Of a stretch of DNA of 64,000 bases, positions 8,160-16,943 are shown in pieces (within the stretch, counting starts at the first letter, position 1; every line of letters starts with the position of its first letter). Below the pieces are notes generated by a model that saw only the letters and a list, made by a program, of their open reading frames with translations, was not told where the DNA came from and made no database searches. The stretch is from Streptomyces neyagawaensis (GTDB lineage Bacteria > Actinomycetota > Actinomycetes > Streptomycetales > Streptomycetaceae), in contig NZ_JAMGBG010000029.1 in NCBI RefSeq assembly GCF_023516595.1, forward strand, positions 62,001-126,000, read 5' to 3'. The position numbers and the translations under genes are program-made.

Positions 8160-9560
8160 TCAGGGGATCACTTCCGCTCCGTTCCGACCGGCGAACAGCG
8201 AACTGCCGCTCCGTACGGCAGACGTACAGGCGAGAGCGAGCCGCTGCAGCTCCGCCACGTCGAAATGCGCATCCCAGCGGCCATGCAGCCAGCCACGAAC
8301 GATGGTCGAGCTGTCGGCGTAGAGCCTGTCCAGTTCGGGGCCGACGTCGACCTGACCGGCCTCCTCCACGCAGGTGCATTCGGCCCGCGAGAAGTAGTCG
8401 GCCAGCTGGGGCGCGTACGTCCACTCCACGCTCGGGCGGAGCTTCTTGCGCACCGTGGTCCGGGTGCCGTCGTGCATGCGTTCCCGACCCCCACGCGCGT
8501 AGAGGCAGGTACCCACGACGAAGCCGGCGACGACGCGTTGCCATTGCTCGCCCCCGACGGCGCACGTGTGGCTCAGACAGACCTCCAGGATGTCCCAGAG
8601 CTGTTCCCGCTCCGACAGCCGCAGACCGAGGTTGTTGCGATTGCCGTTGTCGGCGTCGCGGCCCTGATCGATCAGGTCGTGGGCGAGGACGGCCACCATC
8701 GTGGTCTCATCGGCGATCTCCCGGTATCGGCCCGAGAGGTCGTCCTGGACGGTGTAGATGTGCACCCCTATGTCGGCGCCCCTGATCCGGATGTACTCCT
8801 CGGTCGTGAAGAGATAGGGCAGTTGAAGGATCCCGGTCAGGTTGTCGACGAGCTGGACCGACCCGCACTCCGCCTGGGCGGCGACCACGAGTTCGCCCCC
8901 TTCCCCGTGCGACTGGACACATTCCCGGGATGCGGCTATCGCCTCCCGGGCGAGGCGCCCGATCTCCCGCTCATGCGGCACCGTGCCCGCGTAGTACTCG
9001 CTGACCCCCGCCAGGACTCCCCAGAGGAAAGTGGTCCTGGCCTCGAGAGCACTGCTCGACCCGGGGGCGGTGCACAGAGCGGTGAAGAGACCGGACATCT
9101 CCATCGCGAACGAGTAGGAGGGCGTACCTCCCACAGCCCTTCGGCACCACTCCTGGGCCCGGTCGACCAGCAGTTCCTCCCGTACCCCGACCGTCGGCGG
9201 CCCCGACGGCGTCCGCATCAGCCGGTCACAGGCGGTGGACAGCAGCCCCCCTGTGTCCCTGCCGAGCAGAGCCTGCCAGTTCACCTGCCATTGCTCGCGA
9301 CGCAGCAGGGCGCGTACCGCCCAGAGATCGGGAGACCGAACCACGTCCAAGGTCGAGCGGGGCGCTCGTAACGCGGAGCGACTGGCATTGGCGGCCCTGG
9401 CCTCGATCGCATGGCAGAGCATTCGGGACAGGGCGACGGCATCGGGGTCGGACAGGAGCCACGTGACCGAGTTGCGCCACCCACAGAACTCGTAAATCGG
9501 CGCAGCCCGGCGAGGAGGCCCGTGGCCCACCGTGGTCATCAGACTCGGCAGCTCAACCAC
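8160..9560 (-). CDS. Unrecognised 466-aa protein with weak terpene-synthase-like C-terminal signature
   Basis: The GTG start at 9560 is preceded by GAGGAGGGA. The protein is rich in Trp and Cys and mostly helical in appearance, with no signal peptide or membrane segment. I do not recognise a family. Two stretches resemble the C-terminal half of class I terpene synthases: TTEEYIRIRGADIG (compare xEEYLxxRxxSxG) and, about 30 residues later, HDLIDQGRDADNGNRNN, which resembles an NDLxSxxxExxxGxxNN metal-binding motif. The first Asp-rich DDxxD motif is not visible. It is therefore either a divergent or degenerate isoprenoid-synthase-fold protein or something unrelated. It sits beside about 0.9 kb of gene-poor, less GC-rich DNA, suggesting acquired material. 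Confidence 0.6.
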   Translation of the reverse strand: MVELPSLMTTVGHGPPRRAAPIYEFCGWRNSVTWLLSDPDAVALSRMLCHAIEARAANASRSALRAPRSTLDVVRSPDLWAVRALLRREQWQVNWQALLGRDTGGLLSTACDRLMRTPSGPPTVGVREELLVDRAQEWCRRAVGGTPSYSFAMEMSGLFTALCTAPGSSSALEARTTFLWGVLAGVSEYYAGTVPHEREIGRLAREAIAASRECVQSHGEGGELVVAAQAECGSVQLVDNLTGILQLPYLFTTEEYIRIRGADIGVHIYTVQDDLSGRYREIADETTMVAVLAHDLIDQGRDADNGNRNNLGLRLSEREQLWDILEVCLSHTCAVGGEQWQRVVAGFVVGTCLYARGGRERMHDGTRTTVRKKLRPSVEWTYAPQLADYFSRAECTCVEEAGQVDVGPELDRLYADSSTIVRGWLHGRWDAHFDVAELQRLALACTSAVRSGSSLFAGRNGAEVIP

Positions 9561-10502
9561 TGGCTGCTCCCTCCTCGTGTGGCCTGCCTCCTCTTGCGCC
9601 TTCCTGTGACCGGCAGCCCATGGCCGTGGTCACAGGCGACGTAGGGCGGTGCTGAACCATCGGGTGACTGATCTCCCGTCGGGTGTTCAAGACCTGGCAG
9701 GAACGGTCATTTTCAGGCCTTTCGGCTTGAGAGGAACACGGCATCGACGGCTTCGGAGCTAAACTTGAGTCGCCACTGGGCGCACAAGATGACTGCGGGG
9801 TCACTGAGGCCCCGAGTGACTGAGCCTGAGCAGAGCTTTTCACGATGCCCTCCGGATGGCGGAGTCGACCAAAGTACGTGAACTACACGCTGTGCTCGGT
9901 GTGTTACGGCTAGCGGTGAGGTGGATTCGGGAGCGAATCCGGCCTCCTGGCGGAGCCCGGTCGAGTGGGTTCCGTCCATGGCGTAGCGGAGTGGGTGGCG
10001 TCGGCCGCAGTCGTTGGGGGCGACCGCCGATCCGCGCGCTGGATGGGTGGTCGCCACCGTTACGACCGCGCCGAAGGCGGTCAGGTCATGGATCGCATCC
10101 ACCTTCCAGTGGCTGAATGGGTTTCGTCAACTGTTCGAAGTTGGAACATGTTCCGGCGGGCGCGTATTGGTGACGCATCGTCGTATGACCGCATCGGTGT
10201 GCTTTCGGGAGTCGTGTGGACCGCCGACCGTAGCGGGCATGGGGACACCCCCCTCCGGCGGGTCGCGGTGCGGCACCGTCTCGTGCCGTCAACTCACCTT
10301 CGGATCTCGCCACTTGGCACCATGCGATGGTTCGCGGATACCCAAAAGGGCGTATCGACCGGCGCACGGAGCGGATTCCACGGCGGCCGGATGCACGGTG
10401 TCACACCCGCCCTTCCCCGCGCGCCGCCGATGAGGGGCTCGTCCGTGACCTCCGTGCACGGTCATTAGGCCGGATGGGTGACATGGGGGTGCGCCCGCAT
10501 GG
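9561..10502. other. Gene-poor, compositionally mixed 0.9-kb stretch
   Basis: Frames of up to 167 codons exist on both strands, but none shows a family signature, consistent third-position GC or a ribosome-binding site, and they overlap one another. The GC content is visibly lower than in the surroundings (for example around 9690-9780 and 10120-10160). A GTCACT...AGTGAC stem lies near 9798-9818 and a 12-bp palindrome GGAACATGTTCC at 10143-10154. It looks like decayed acquired DNA; I could not identify transposase remnants with confidence. Confidence 0.5.
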
Positions 10503-12050
10503 TCAAAGGGTCGGGTCTGTCGGCGCGGGCCCCGCCGCGGACACACGGGAGCCGCGCGTCAGCCTGTACAACACCCCCACACCTACCGTGACCAGCAGGA
10601 ACAACAGGGTGAACCACTGGAACCACCAGCCGCTTCCCGAGGGGTCGTAGACGTCGGCCCGGGGCCAGGCCAGGTTGATGGTCATGAACAGGCCGTAGGC
10701 GAGGGCGAGGGCGTTGACGGGGAGGCCCCAACGGCCCAGGGAGAACAGGGGCTTGCCCGTCTCGTCCGTGCCTCCGGCGGGGAACGTGCCCTTGAGACGC
10801 CGGACGAGCAGGGGGCCTGTGACCATCGCGTACGCCAGGTACAGCATCACGATGCAGGTCGTGCCGATGGCGAGGAAAGCGTCCGGCGAGACGAAGTTCA
10901 GGAGCAGCAGGGCCGCGGCGAGGGCGCCCACGACCACGGCCGGCGCGCCCGGCATGCCCGTGCGCGGGCTGACCCGCGCCAGCCGTGCGGAGAAAGGGAG
11001 TTGGCCGTCGCGCGCCATCGAGAACAGCATGCGGCAGGCCGACGTCTGGATCGCCAGCGTCGCCACCGCGATCGCCACCACCACATCGGCGAGCAGCAAC
11101 CGGCCCACACCGTCGCCGAGGCTGCTCGTCAGGACGTAGCTCAGGCCGTCCACGGCCAGTCGGCCGTCGGTGAGGCTGGGCGCGGCGAGCAGCCCGCCGA
11201 GCACGATGAGACCGCCGAGCAGTCCCGCCGCGCCCAGAGCGGTGAGGATCGTCCGGGGCGCGGTGCGGCGCGGGTGGTGGGTCTCCTCGCTCATCTCGCC
11301 CGCGCTGTCGAAGCCGATCATCACGTACGCCGCCATGAACGAGCCCACCAGCAGCGCCCCGAGGAGGTCCGTGCTGCCCTCGGCGGTGTGGAAGGTGATG
11401 CCGGGGGAGCGCTCGGCGTGCGTCAGCAGGAGGACGATGATCAGGATCGCCCCGATGATCTCCGCGGTCACCCCCACCCGGTTCACCATGGACAGCACCC
11501 GGTTGTCCAGGACGTTCACCAGCGTGGTGAGCGCCAGCAGAACCACACCGAGCACGGCCGCGTTCGCCGCTCCCGTGGCGCTGGTCGGCGCCGGGTCGCC
11601 GCCCACCAGTTGGAAGCCGGACCAGATCGCGGGCATCACGATCTGCAGGGCGAGCGCGGCCGCCGCGACCACTACGATCTGCCCGATCACCATGATCCAG
11701 CCGGCGAACCAGCCGAACGTGGCGTTCGACAGTCGGGAGGACCACTGGTAGATGGCGCCCGAGATCGGATAGCGCGCCGCCAGCTCCGCGAAGCAGGCGG
11801 CGACCATGAGTTGGCCGAGCAGCACGGCCGGCCAGGTCCAGAAGAAGACCGGGCCGCCGAACGCGAACCCGAACGCGAAGAACTGGAAGACGGTCGTCAG
11901 GACGGAGATGAACGAGAAACCGGCCGCGAACGAGGCGTACCGGCCCAGGCTGCGGTGCAGTTCCTGGCGGTAGCCGAACGCGGTCAGTGAGCTGTCGTCG
12001 AGGGAGCGGGGCGGGTCGGGGCGGAGGTCGGCGGGGGAGGTGCTCGTCAT
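10503..12050 (-). CDS. APC-superfamily amino acid/amine permease, probable urea-amidolyase regulon member
   Basis: 515 aa from the ATG at 12050, with about 12-13 hydrophobic segments. An early amphipathic part, ELHRSLGRYASFAAGFSFISVLTTVFQFFAFGFAFGGPVFFWTW, belongs to the amino acid-polyamine-organocation family of the GABA/choline permease subgroup. GFDSAGEMSEETHHPRRTAPRTIL matches the conserved loop of that group. Permeases of this type often accompany urea carboxylase clusters. Here the gene lies 9 kb from the UAAP genes, but its promoter region carries almost the same palindrome as UAAP1, so co-regulation by the TetR is likely. Substrate unknown. Confidence 0.87.
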   Translation of the reverse strand: MTSTSPADLRPDPPRSLDDSSLTAFGYRQELHRSLGRYASFAAGFSFISVLTTVFQFFAFGFAFGGPVFFWTWPAVLLGQLMVAACFAELAARYPISGAIYQWSSRLSNATFGWFAGWIMVIGQIVVVAAAALALQIVMPAIWSGFQLVGGDPAPTSATGAANAAVLGVVLLALTTLVNVLDNRVLSMVNRVGVTAEIIGAILIIVLLLTHAERSPGITFHTAEGSTDLLGALLVGSFMAAYVMIGFDSAGEMSEETHHPRRTAPRTILTALGAAGLLGGLIVLGGLLAAPSLTDGRLAVDGLSYVLTSSLGDGVGRLLLADVVVAIAVATLAIQTSACRMLFSMARDGQLPFSARLARVSPRTGMPGAPAVVVGALAAALLLLNFVSPDAFLAIGTTCIVMLYLAYAMVTGPLLVRRLKGTFPAGGTDETGKPLFSLGRWGLPVNALALAYGLFMTINLAWPRADVYDPSGSGWWFQWFTLLFLLVTVGVGVLYRLTRGSRVSAAGPAPTDPTL

Positions 12051-12106
12051 GGCGGCAACCTGCTTTCGCAACAAGCGGCACGAGCGTTCGCGCGGCGGTG
12101 ACGCGA

Positions 12107-12128
12107 ATTCCTGTCGGGTGACAGAAAT
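12107..12128. promoter_or_regulatory. Second copy of the TetR-type operator, upstream of the APC permease
   Basis: ATTCCTGTC-GGGT-GACAGAAAT, with arms matching at 8 of 9 positions. Compared with 1154-1175 it differs at only three of 22 positions, and the match runs on into a following (T/G)AGGGG. It lies 57 bp upstream of the permease ATG, in the same orientation relative to the gene as the UAAP1 copy. Confidence 0.75.
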
Positions 12129-12250
12129 GAGGGGACAGAAGCTAGGGGAGCCTCGTGTCGTGCGTGTCACGCGACCGTGTCCACGGCGAGCCCAAACCCT
12201 CACGGGAGGGCGGATCGCGGGCGGCTGGGGTGGGTGGTGCGGCGGCAGGG

Positions 12251-12440
12251 TGTGGCGTGCGGCGGGTCGTTGGGGGTGGGGCGGGCAGGTGGGTGGCGCG
12301 CGCGGCGGGTTGCTGGGGGTGCAGCGGGCAGGGGGCGCACGCGGCGGGTGGGCGGGGGTGCGTGAGGCAGGGGGGCGTGGCGTGCGGTGGGCTGGTGAGG
12401 GTGCCTGAGGCGGGTGGGTGTGGTGCGTGCGGGCAGGGGT
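12251..12440 (+). repeat. Degenerate 42-bp G-rich tandem repeat
   Basis: About four and a half diverged units start near 12251, 12292, 12334, 12376 and 12420. Each is built on GYGCGGCGGGTNGNTGGGGGT followed by a CGGGCAGG-like end. The plus strand is strongly G-rich with many runs of three or more G. Frames read through it, but none is convincing as a gene. Confidence 0.65.
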
Positions 12441-12567
12441 TGCCTCCGGTAGTCAGGTGTTGCACCGCCGTGGCCGCCGGTCGCGTGCGGCGGCCGGGAT
12501 TCCCGTCGGCCTATGCTGAGCGGCCCTTGGACCACTCCCTGGACCACCCCACCGCGAGGAGCCGTGG

Positions 12568-13371
12568 ATGACCGACGTGCCGCCCGCCCATCGGCTCTTT
12601 CCGGGCGCTCCGGAATCCCCCGTGCTCCTGCATGTGCCGCACGGTTCACGGGTGATACCCGCCGCCGTACGGGAGGGGATCGTCCTCGATGACGCCGTGC
12701 TGGAAAGGGAGTTGGACCACATCACCGACGCGCACACGGACCGGATCGCCGAGCGGGCCGCCGCCTGTGCGGGGGCCACGCCCTGGAGGTTCGTCAACCA
12801 GCTCTCGCGGCTGGTCGTCGACCCCGAGCGGTTCCCCGACGAGCGGGAGGAGATGCTGGCCGTGGGGATGGGCGCCGTCTATACGAGGACCACGCACCGG
12901 GAGGCCCTCCGCCCGGACGGGCACGACGGACGGCCCCTCGTCGACACATACTTCCTGCCGTACGCCGCCGCCATGACCGACGCCGTGGCGCGGCGCCTGG
13001 AAGCCGCCGGGCGTGCCGTGGTCGTCGACGTCCACTCGTACCCGAGCGAGCGCCTCCCCTACGAGCTCCACGGCGACGGGCCCCGGCCGCCGATCTGCCT
13101 GGGGAGCGACCCCTTCCACACGCCGCCCGCGCTTCTCGGCCTCGCGGAGGAGGCGTTCGCGGGGTTCGGCGGGACGGGCGTCAACAGCCCGTTCGGGGGT
13201 GCGTACGTACCGCTGGAGTATTACGGGAAGGACCCAAGGGTCACCGCCCTGATGATCGAGATCCGCCGCGACGTCTACATGGCCGAGCCGGGCGGCCCGG
13301 CGGGCCCCGGCCTGGAGCAGCTCGCGGACGCGCTGGCCCGGTTCGTCGACGCGGCGACGAACGCCACCTGA
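12568..13371 (+). CDS. N-formylglutamate amidohydrolase
   Basis: 267 aa. LHVPHGSRVIP near the N-terminus, DAHTDRIAERAA, NQLSRLVVDPERFPD, THREALRPDG and VVDVHSYPSERLPYE are the conserved metal- and substrate-binding stretches of the N-formylglutamate amidohydrolase family, which hydrolyses N-formyl-L-glutamate to formate and glutamate, the last step of one histidine degradation route. No other hut gene is adjacent, so a different N-formyl amino acid substrate is possible. GAGGAG ahead of the ATG supports the start. It is preceded by the G-rich repeat. Confidence 0.88.
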   Translation: MTDVPPAHRLFPGAPESPVLLHVPHGSRVIPAAVREGIVLDDAVLERELDHITDAHTDRIAERAAACAGATPWRFVNQLSRLVVDPERFPDEREEMLAVGMGAVYTRTTHREALRPDGHDGRPLVDTYFLPYAAAMTDAVARRLEAAGRAVVVDVHSYPSERLPYELHGDGPRPPICLGSDPFHTPPALLGLAEEAFAGFGGTGVNSPFGGAYVPLEYYGKDPRVTALMIEIRRDVYMAEPGGPAGPGLEQLADALARFVDAATNAT

Positions 13372-13479
13372 GCCGAGGTGGGCGCGGTGCGCGCGGCGAA
13401 GACGTGTGCACGCTCGGTGCGACTCCGGTGCGAGTTCGCGGTTATCGCGTGCGGGCCCGCGGAGTGGTCGGCGATCGCC

Positions 13480-14325
13480 TCACGCGGACGCCGTCGCGCC
13501 GTCCTGTTCCGCCTCCACGCGGGCGTTCCACTCCTTCTTCGTGGCCTGCCAGCCGTCCTCGTTGTGGCCGAGGCGCCAGTAGCCGGAGACGGACAGGTCC
13601 TCGCGGGGGATCTGGCGTTCGACGCGGAGCAGTCGGCGCAGTTCCTTGACGAAGCCCGCCTCGCCGTGGACGAAGGCGTGCAGTCGCCCCTCGGGGAACT
13701 CCAGCGCGCGGACGGCCTCGACGAGCAGGGAGCCGACGGGGCGGTCGCCGCGGTGCAGCCAGACCACGTCCACGTCGGAGTCGATCTTCTGTTCCTCCTC
13801 GGGGCCGGCGACCTCGATGAACGCGTAGGCGCGGGCGCCGTCGGGAAGGGACTCCAGGGAGGCGCCGATCGCGGGCAGGGCGCTCTCGTCCCCGGCGAGC
13901 AGATGCCAGTCGGCCTCGGGGTTCGGCGCGTACGCGCCACCCGGGCCCAGGAGCCGTACCGTTTCGCCCGGCTGGACGCGGGTCGCCCAGGGGCCGGCGA
14001 GGCCCTCGTCGCCGTGGAGCACGAAGTCGACGGTCAGCTCGCGCAGTTCGGTGTCCCAGGCGCGCACGGTGTACGTCCGGGTCACAGGCCACTGGTCCCG
14101 CGGCATCTCCGCCCGGATCCGCTCCAGATCGAACGGCTCCGGGTACGTCACGCCGTCCGGGCCGAACAGGAGCTTCACGTAATGGTCGGTGCTGCCCCGC
14201 GTGGCGAACTCGGCGAGACCGTCGCCACCGAGCACGACGCGCTGCATGTGCGGGGTGAGCCGCTCGGTGCGGACGACTCGCGCGGAGTGGGGCTTGGGGC
14301 TCCTGCGTACCGGACGCTCTGCCAT
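13480..14325 (-). CDS. Siderophore-interacting protein (FAD-dependent ferric reductase)
   Basis: 281 aa. An N-terminal FAD-binding domain (VRTERLTPHMQRVVLGG, WPVTRTYTVRAWD, GPWATRVQPGETVRLLGPGG) is followed by a C-terminal siderophore-interacting domain (WHLLAGDESALPAIGASLE ... GYWRLGHNEDGW). The family (ViuB/SIP) reduces ferric siderophores in the cytoplasm to release iron. An iron box lies 17 bp upstream of the ATG, so iron-dependent repression is expected. It stands alone as a transcription unit. Confidence 0.92.
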   Translation of the reverse strand: MAERPVRRSPKPHSARVVRTERLTPHMQRVVLGGDGLAEFATRGSTDHYVKLLFGPDGVTYPEPFDLERIRAEMPRDQWPVTRTYTVRAWDTELRELTVDFVLHGDEGLAGPWATRVQPGETVRLLGPGGAYAPNPEADWHLLAGDESALPAIGASLESLPDGARAYAFIEVAGPEEEQKIDSDVDVVWLHRGDRPVGSLLVEAVRALEFPEGRLHAFVHGEAGFVKELRRLLRVERQIPREDLSVSGYWRLGHNEDGWQATKKEWNARVEAEQDGATASA

Positions 14326-14341
14326 GACGGCCTCCCGAAAA

Positions 14342-14360
14342 CCTAGTAAGGCTCACCTAA
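14342..14360 (-). promoter_or_regulatory. Iron box (IdeR/DmdR-type operator)
   Basis: On the minus strand TTAGGTGAGCCTTACTAGG, a 19-bp interrupted palindrome close to the actinobacterial iron-box consensus TTAGGTTAGGCTAACCTAA. It lies directly upstream of the siderophore-interacting protein gene. Confidence 0.88.
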
Positions 14361-14513
14361 GTTATCATCTCCCCCCGGAATGCACCCCATGCTCGACCGG
14401 TGGACGACAACTTCGTGATGTGAGTCGCGCCTCAACCTCCTCACCACCGAAGTGCCACCACACCCCCCGGCGTACGCCCCACCCGTACCGTCGTCGGCCC
14501 GGTCCCGTGGCCC

Positions 14514-15443
14514 TCACCGCTGGAGCGTGGTGAGCAGCCGTTGCAGCGACCCTCCCAACCCCCAGCGCGCGGCCAGGGCCTCCAGTGCGGCCGCGTCCCG
14601 CGGCGCCTTCGGCAGGGCGGTGTCGACATCGGGGAGCGGTACGTCCGAGGCGACCCGTACCACCTTCGGCGCGACCGCCACGTACGGACGCGCCCCGTCC
14701 AGCCGCTTGCGCTGCGACGGCGTGAGTCCCGCCGCCGGATCGTCGACCGCGGCCATGATCCCGGCCAGGTCGCCGAACTGCGCGAGCAGCTTCGCGGCCG
14801 TCTTCTCACCGATGCCGGGCACTCCCGGCAGACCGTCGCTCGGGTCGCCGCGCAGCAGCGCCAGATCCGCGTACCCCTGCCCGACCACCCCATACTTCTC
14901 ACGCAGCAGCGCCTCGTCGGTGAGCTGGAGGGTGCCCACGCCCTTGAGGGGATACAGCACGCGGATGCCCCGCTCGTCGTCGACCAGCTGGTACAGGTCG
15001 CGGTCGCCGGTGACGATGTCCACCGGGTCCTTCGCGAGAGCCGTGAACGTGCCGATCACGTCGTCCGCCTCGTACCCGGCGACGCCGACGCGCGCGATGC
15101 CGAGCGCGTCCAGCACCTCCTCGATCACCGGTACCTGCGGCGACAGCGTGTCCGGCACCTCCTCCTCGTCCGGCCCCGCCTCGTGCTCCTCGGCCACGCG
15201 GTGCGCCTTGTAGGAGGGGATCAGGTCGACCCGCCACTGCGGCCGCCAGTCCGCGTCCATGCAGGCCACCAGGTCCGTCGGCCGGTGGTCCTTCACCAGG
15301 CGGTCGATGAAGTCCAGCAGCCCGCGCACCGCGTTCACCGGGGTGCCGTCCGGGGCCTTCACGGACTCGGGCACACCGAAATAGGCGCGGAAGTAGAGGG
15401 AGGCGGTGTCGAGAAGCATCAGACGTCCAGTCACGTCCCGCAT
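14514..15443 (-). CDS. 5'-3' exonuclease (Pol I N-domain family)
   Basis: About 309 aa. LMLLDTASLYFRAYFGV, GLLDFIDRLVKDHRPTDLVACMDADWRPQWR, GYEADDVIGT and DIVTGDRDLYQLVDD carry the acidic metal-binding residues of the 5'-3' exonuclease/FEN fold. LLRGDPSDGLPGVPGIGEKTAAKLL is the helix-hairpin-helix DNA-binding motif. It is a stand-alone nuclease domain, with no polymerase part, probably acting on flaps or RNA primers. The start is ambiguous between ATG 15443 and GTG 15434; both lack a strong SD. Confidence 0.9.
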   Translation of the reverse strand: MRDVTGRLMLLDTASLYFRAYFGVPESVKAPDGTPVNAVRGLLDFIDRLVKDHRPTDLVACMDADWRPQWRVDLIPSYKAHRVAEEHEAGPDEEEVPDTLSPQVPVIEEVLDALGIARVGVAGYEADDVIGTFTALAKDPVDIVTGDRDLYQLVDDERGIRVLYPLKGVGTLQLTDEALLREKYGVVGQGYADLALLRGDPSDGLPGVPGIGEKTAAKLLAQFGDLAGIMAAVDDPAAGLTPSQRKRLDGARPYVAVAPKVVRVASDVPLPDVDTALPKAPRDAAALEALAARWGLGGSLQRLLTTLQR

Positions 15444-15719
15444 CATGCCGTACGGCGCCGACAGCGGGCCCCTGACGCAACCGCCGCGCCCCCTGCATGG
15501 GAGGCGGGGTCCCGTTCCGTGAACACCTCTGACCAGCGGTGACGGCCCTGTGAAGCGGGCCACTGTCGCGTTTCGGGCGGTGCCGCCAGGGCAGGCGCGG
15601 CCCCGGAGCAGCGCCGGCCGCGTCAGCGGGACCGGCGCGGGCGGGCCGATCCCGCCGAGCTCCACGGTCGGCCCGAGCGTCGGGGAGGGGGCCGTTTCGT
15701 CACGATCCAAGAGGTGCAT

Positions 15720-16943
15720 GTGTCAGCCAGGGAGTCATCCAGACTGGAAGCCGACGGCCTGTACAAGGTCTTCGGCAGGCGACCGGAGGAGGCGGTGGAC
15801 CGGCTGCGGGCCGGCGCCGGGCGCGAGGAACTGCGCGCCGACGGCACCACGGCGGCCGTCATCGACGCCTCCTTCACGGTGGAACCGGGCCAGATCTTCG
15901 TCGTCATGGGCCTGTCGGGCTCCGGCAAGTCCACCCTGCTGCGCATGCTCAACGGGCTCCTGGAGCCCACCGCGGGACACGTCCGCTTCGACGGCCGGGA
16001 CCTGACCGCGCTGAGCGACCGCGAACTGCGCGAGGTCCGCGCCCGCAACATCAGCATGGTGTTCCAGCACTTCGCGCTGTTCCCGCACCGCAGTGTGCTG
16101 GAGAACGCCGCCTACGGCCTGGAGGTCCAGGGCGTGCCGCGCGCCGAACGCCACGCGCGCGCCACCGAGGCGCTCGCCCTGTGCGGCCTCGCCGGGTGGG
16201 AGAAGTCCTGGCCCGACGAACTGTCCGGTGGGATGCAGCAGCGCGTCGGACTGGCCCGCGCCCTCGCCACCGACGCCGACCTGCTCCTCATGGACGAGTC
16301 GTTCAGCGCCCTCGACCCGCTGATCCGCCGCGACATGCAGGACCAGCTGCTGGAACTGCAGAAGACGCTGAAGAAGACCATCGTCTTCATCACCCACGAC
16401 CTCAACGAGGCCATGCTCCTCGGTGACCATGTCGCCGTCATGCGGGACGGCCGCATCGTCCAGACCGGCACCGCCGAGGACATCCTGGTCCGGCCCGCCG
16501 ACGACTACGTGGCCTCCTTCACCCAGGACGTCGACCGCTCCCGGGTGCTCACCGCCGGTGCCGTCATGGACACCGCCGTACGCGGCGACGAGGCCGACTG
16601 CGGCTGCGCCACCGCCACCCCCGACACCCCGTTCGCCGAGCTGTGCGCGCTGAGCGCCCGGCTCTCCCACCCGGTCGCGGTGGTCGACAGCGCCCGGTCG
16701 CCCGTCGGCGTCGTACCGCGGCAGCGGCTGGTCGGGTTCCTCGGCGACGAGCGGGGCGCGCCCGTGCCGTGCGAAGCCGCGCCAGGTGGAGCCGACGCAT
16801 GCGCCGCACCTGTGGCCGGCACACCCCGGCCGGACGGTGCCCGGCGCGACGATGCCCGTCGTGGCGATGCCCCGCGTGGCGACGCCCGTCGTGGTGACAC
16901 CGCGGGCGACGACGCCCCGAAGGTGGTGACCGCCCGTGCCTAG
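15720..16943 (+). CDS. Glycine betaine/proline-type ABC transporter ATPase (ProV-like)
   Basis: 407 aa. Walker A GLSGSGKST, Q-loop FQHFALFPH, signature LSGGMQQRVGLARAL, Walker B LLLMDESFSALDP and H-loop FITHDLNEA are all present. The N-terminal VDRLRAG insertion before the nucleotide-binding domain is typical of ProV/OpuAA, and residues after about 270 form a CBS-like part. The C-terminus is a short Arg/Asp/Gly repeat tail encoded by 15-bp repeats (about 16845-16915). GTG 15720 was chosen because AAGAGG lies just upstream. It overlaps the next gene by 8 nt and powers uptake of an osmoprotectant such as glycine betaine. Confidence 0.9.
   Translation: MSARESSRLEADGLYKVFGRRPEEAVDRLRAGAGREELRADGTTAAVIDASFTVEPGQIFVVMGLSGSGKSTLLRMLNGLLEPTAGHVRFDGRDLTALSDRELREVRARNISMVFQHFALFPHRSVLENAAYGLEVQGVPRAERHARATEALALCGLAGWEKSWPDELSGGMQQRVGLARALATDADLLLMDESFSALDPLIRRDMQDQLLELQKTLKKTIVFITHDLNEAMLLGDHVAVMRDGRIVQTGTAEDILVRPADDYVASFTQDVDRSRVLTAGAVMDTAVRGDEADCGCATATPDTPFAELCALSARLSHPVAVVDSARSPVGVVPRQRLVGFLGDERGAPVPCEAAPGGADACAAPVAGTPRPDGARRDDARRGDAPRGDARRGDTAGDDAPKVVTARA

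Noticed and set aside
9713..10102. Transposase remnant on the minus strand
   Set aside because: The translated sequence shows no DDE motif or recognisable IS family, and no terminal inverted repeats or target duplications were found.
10143..10154. GGAACATGTTCC as an SOS (LexA) box
   Set aside because: Half-sites are only 2 bp apart rather than 4, and no gene starts nearby.
12040..12408. 122-codon plus frame through the G-rich repeat
   Set aside because: It starts inside the permease start region, has no SD or domain, and its composition comes from the repeat.
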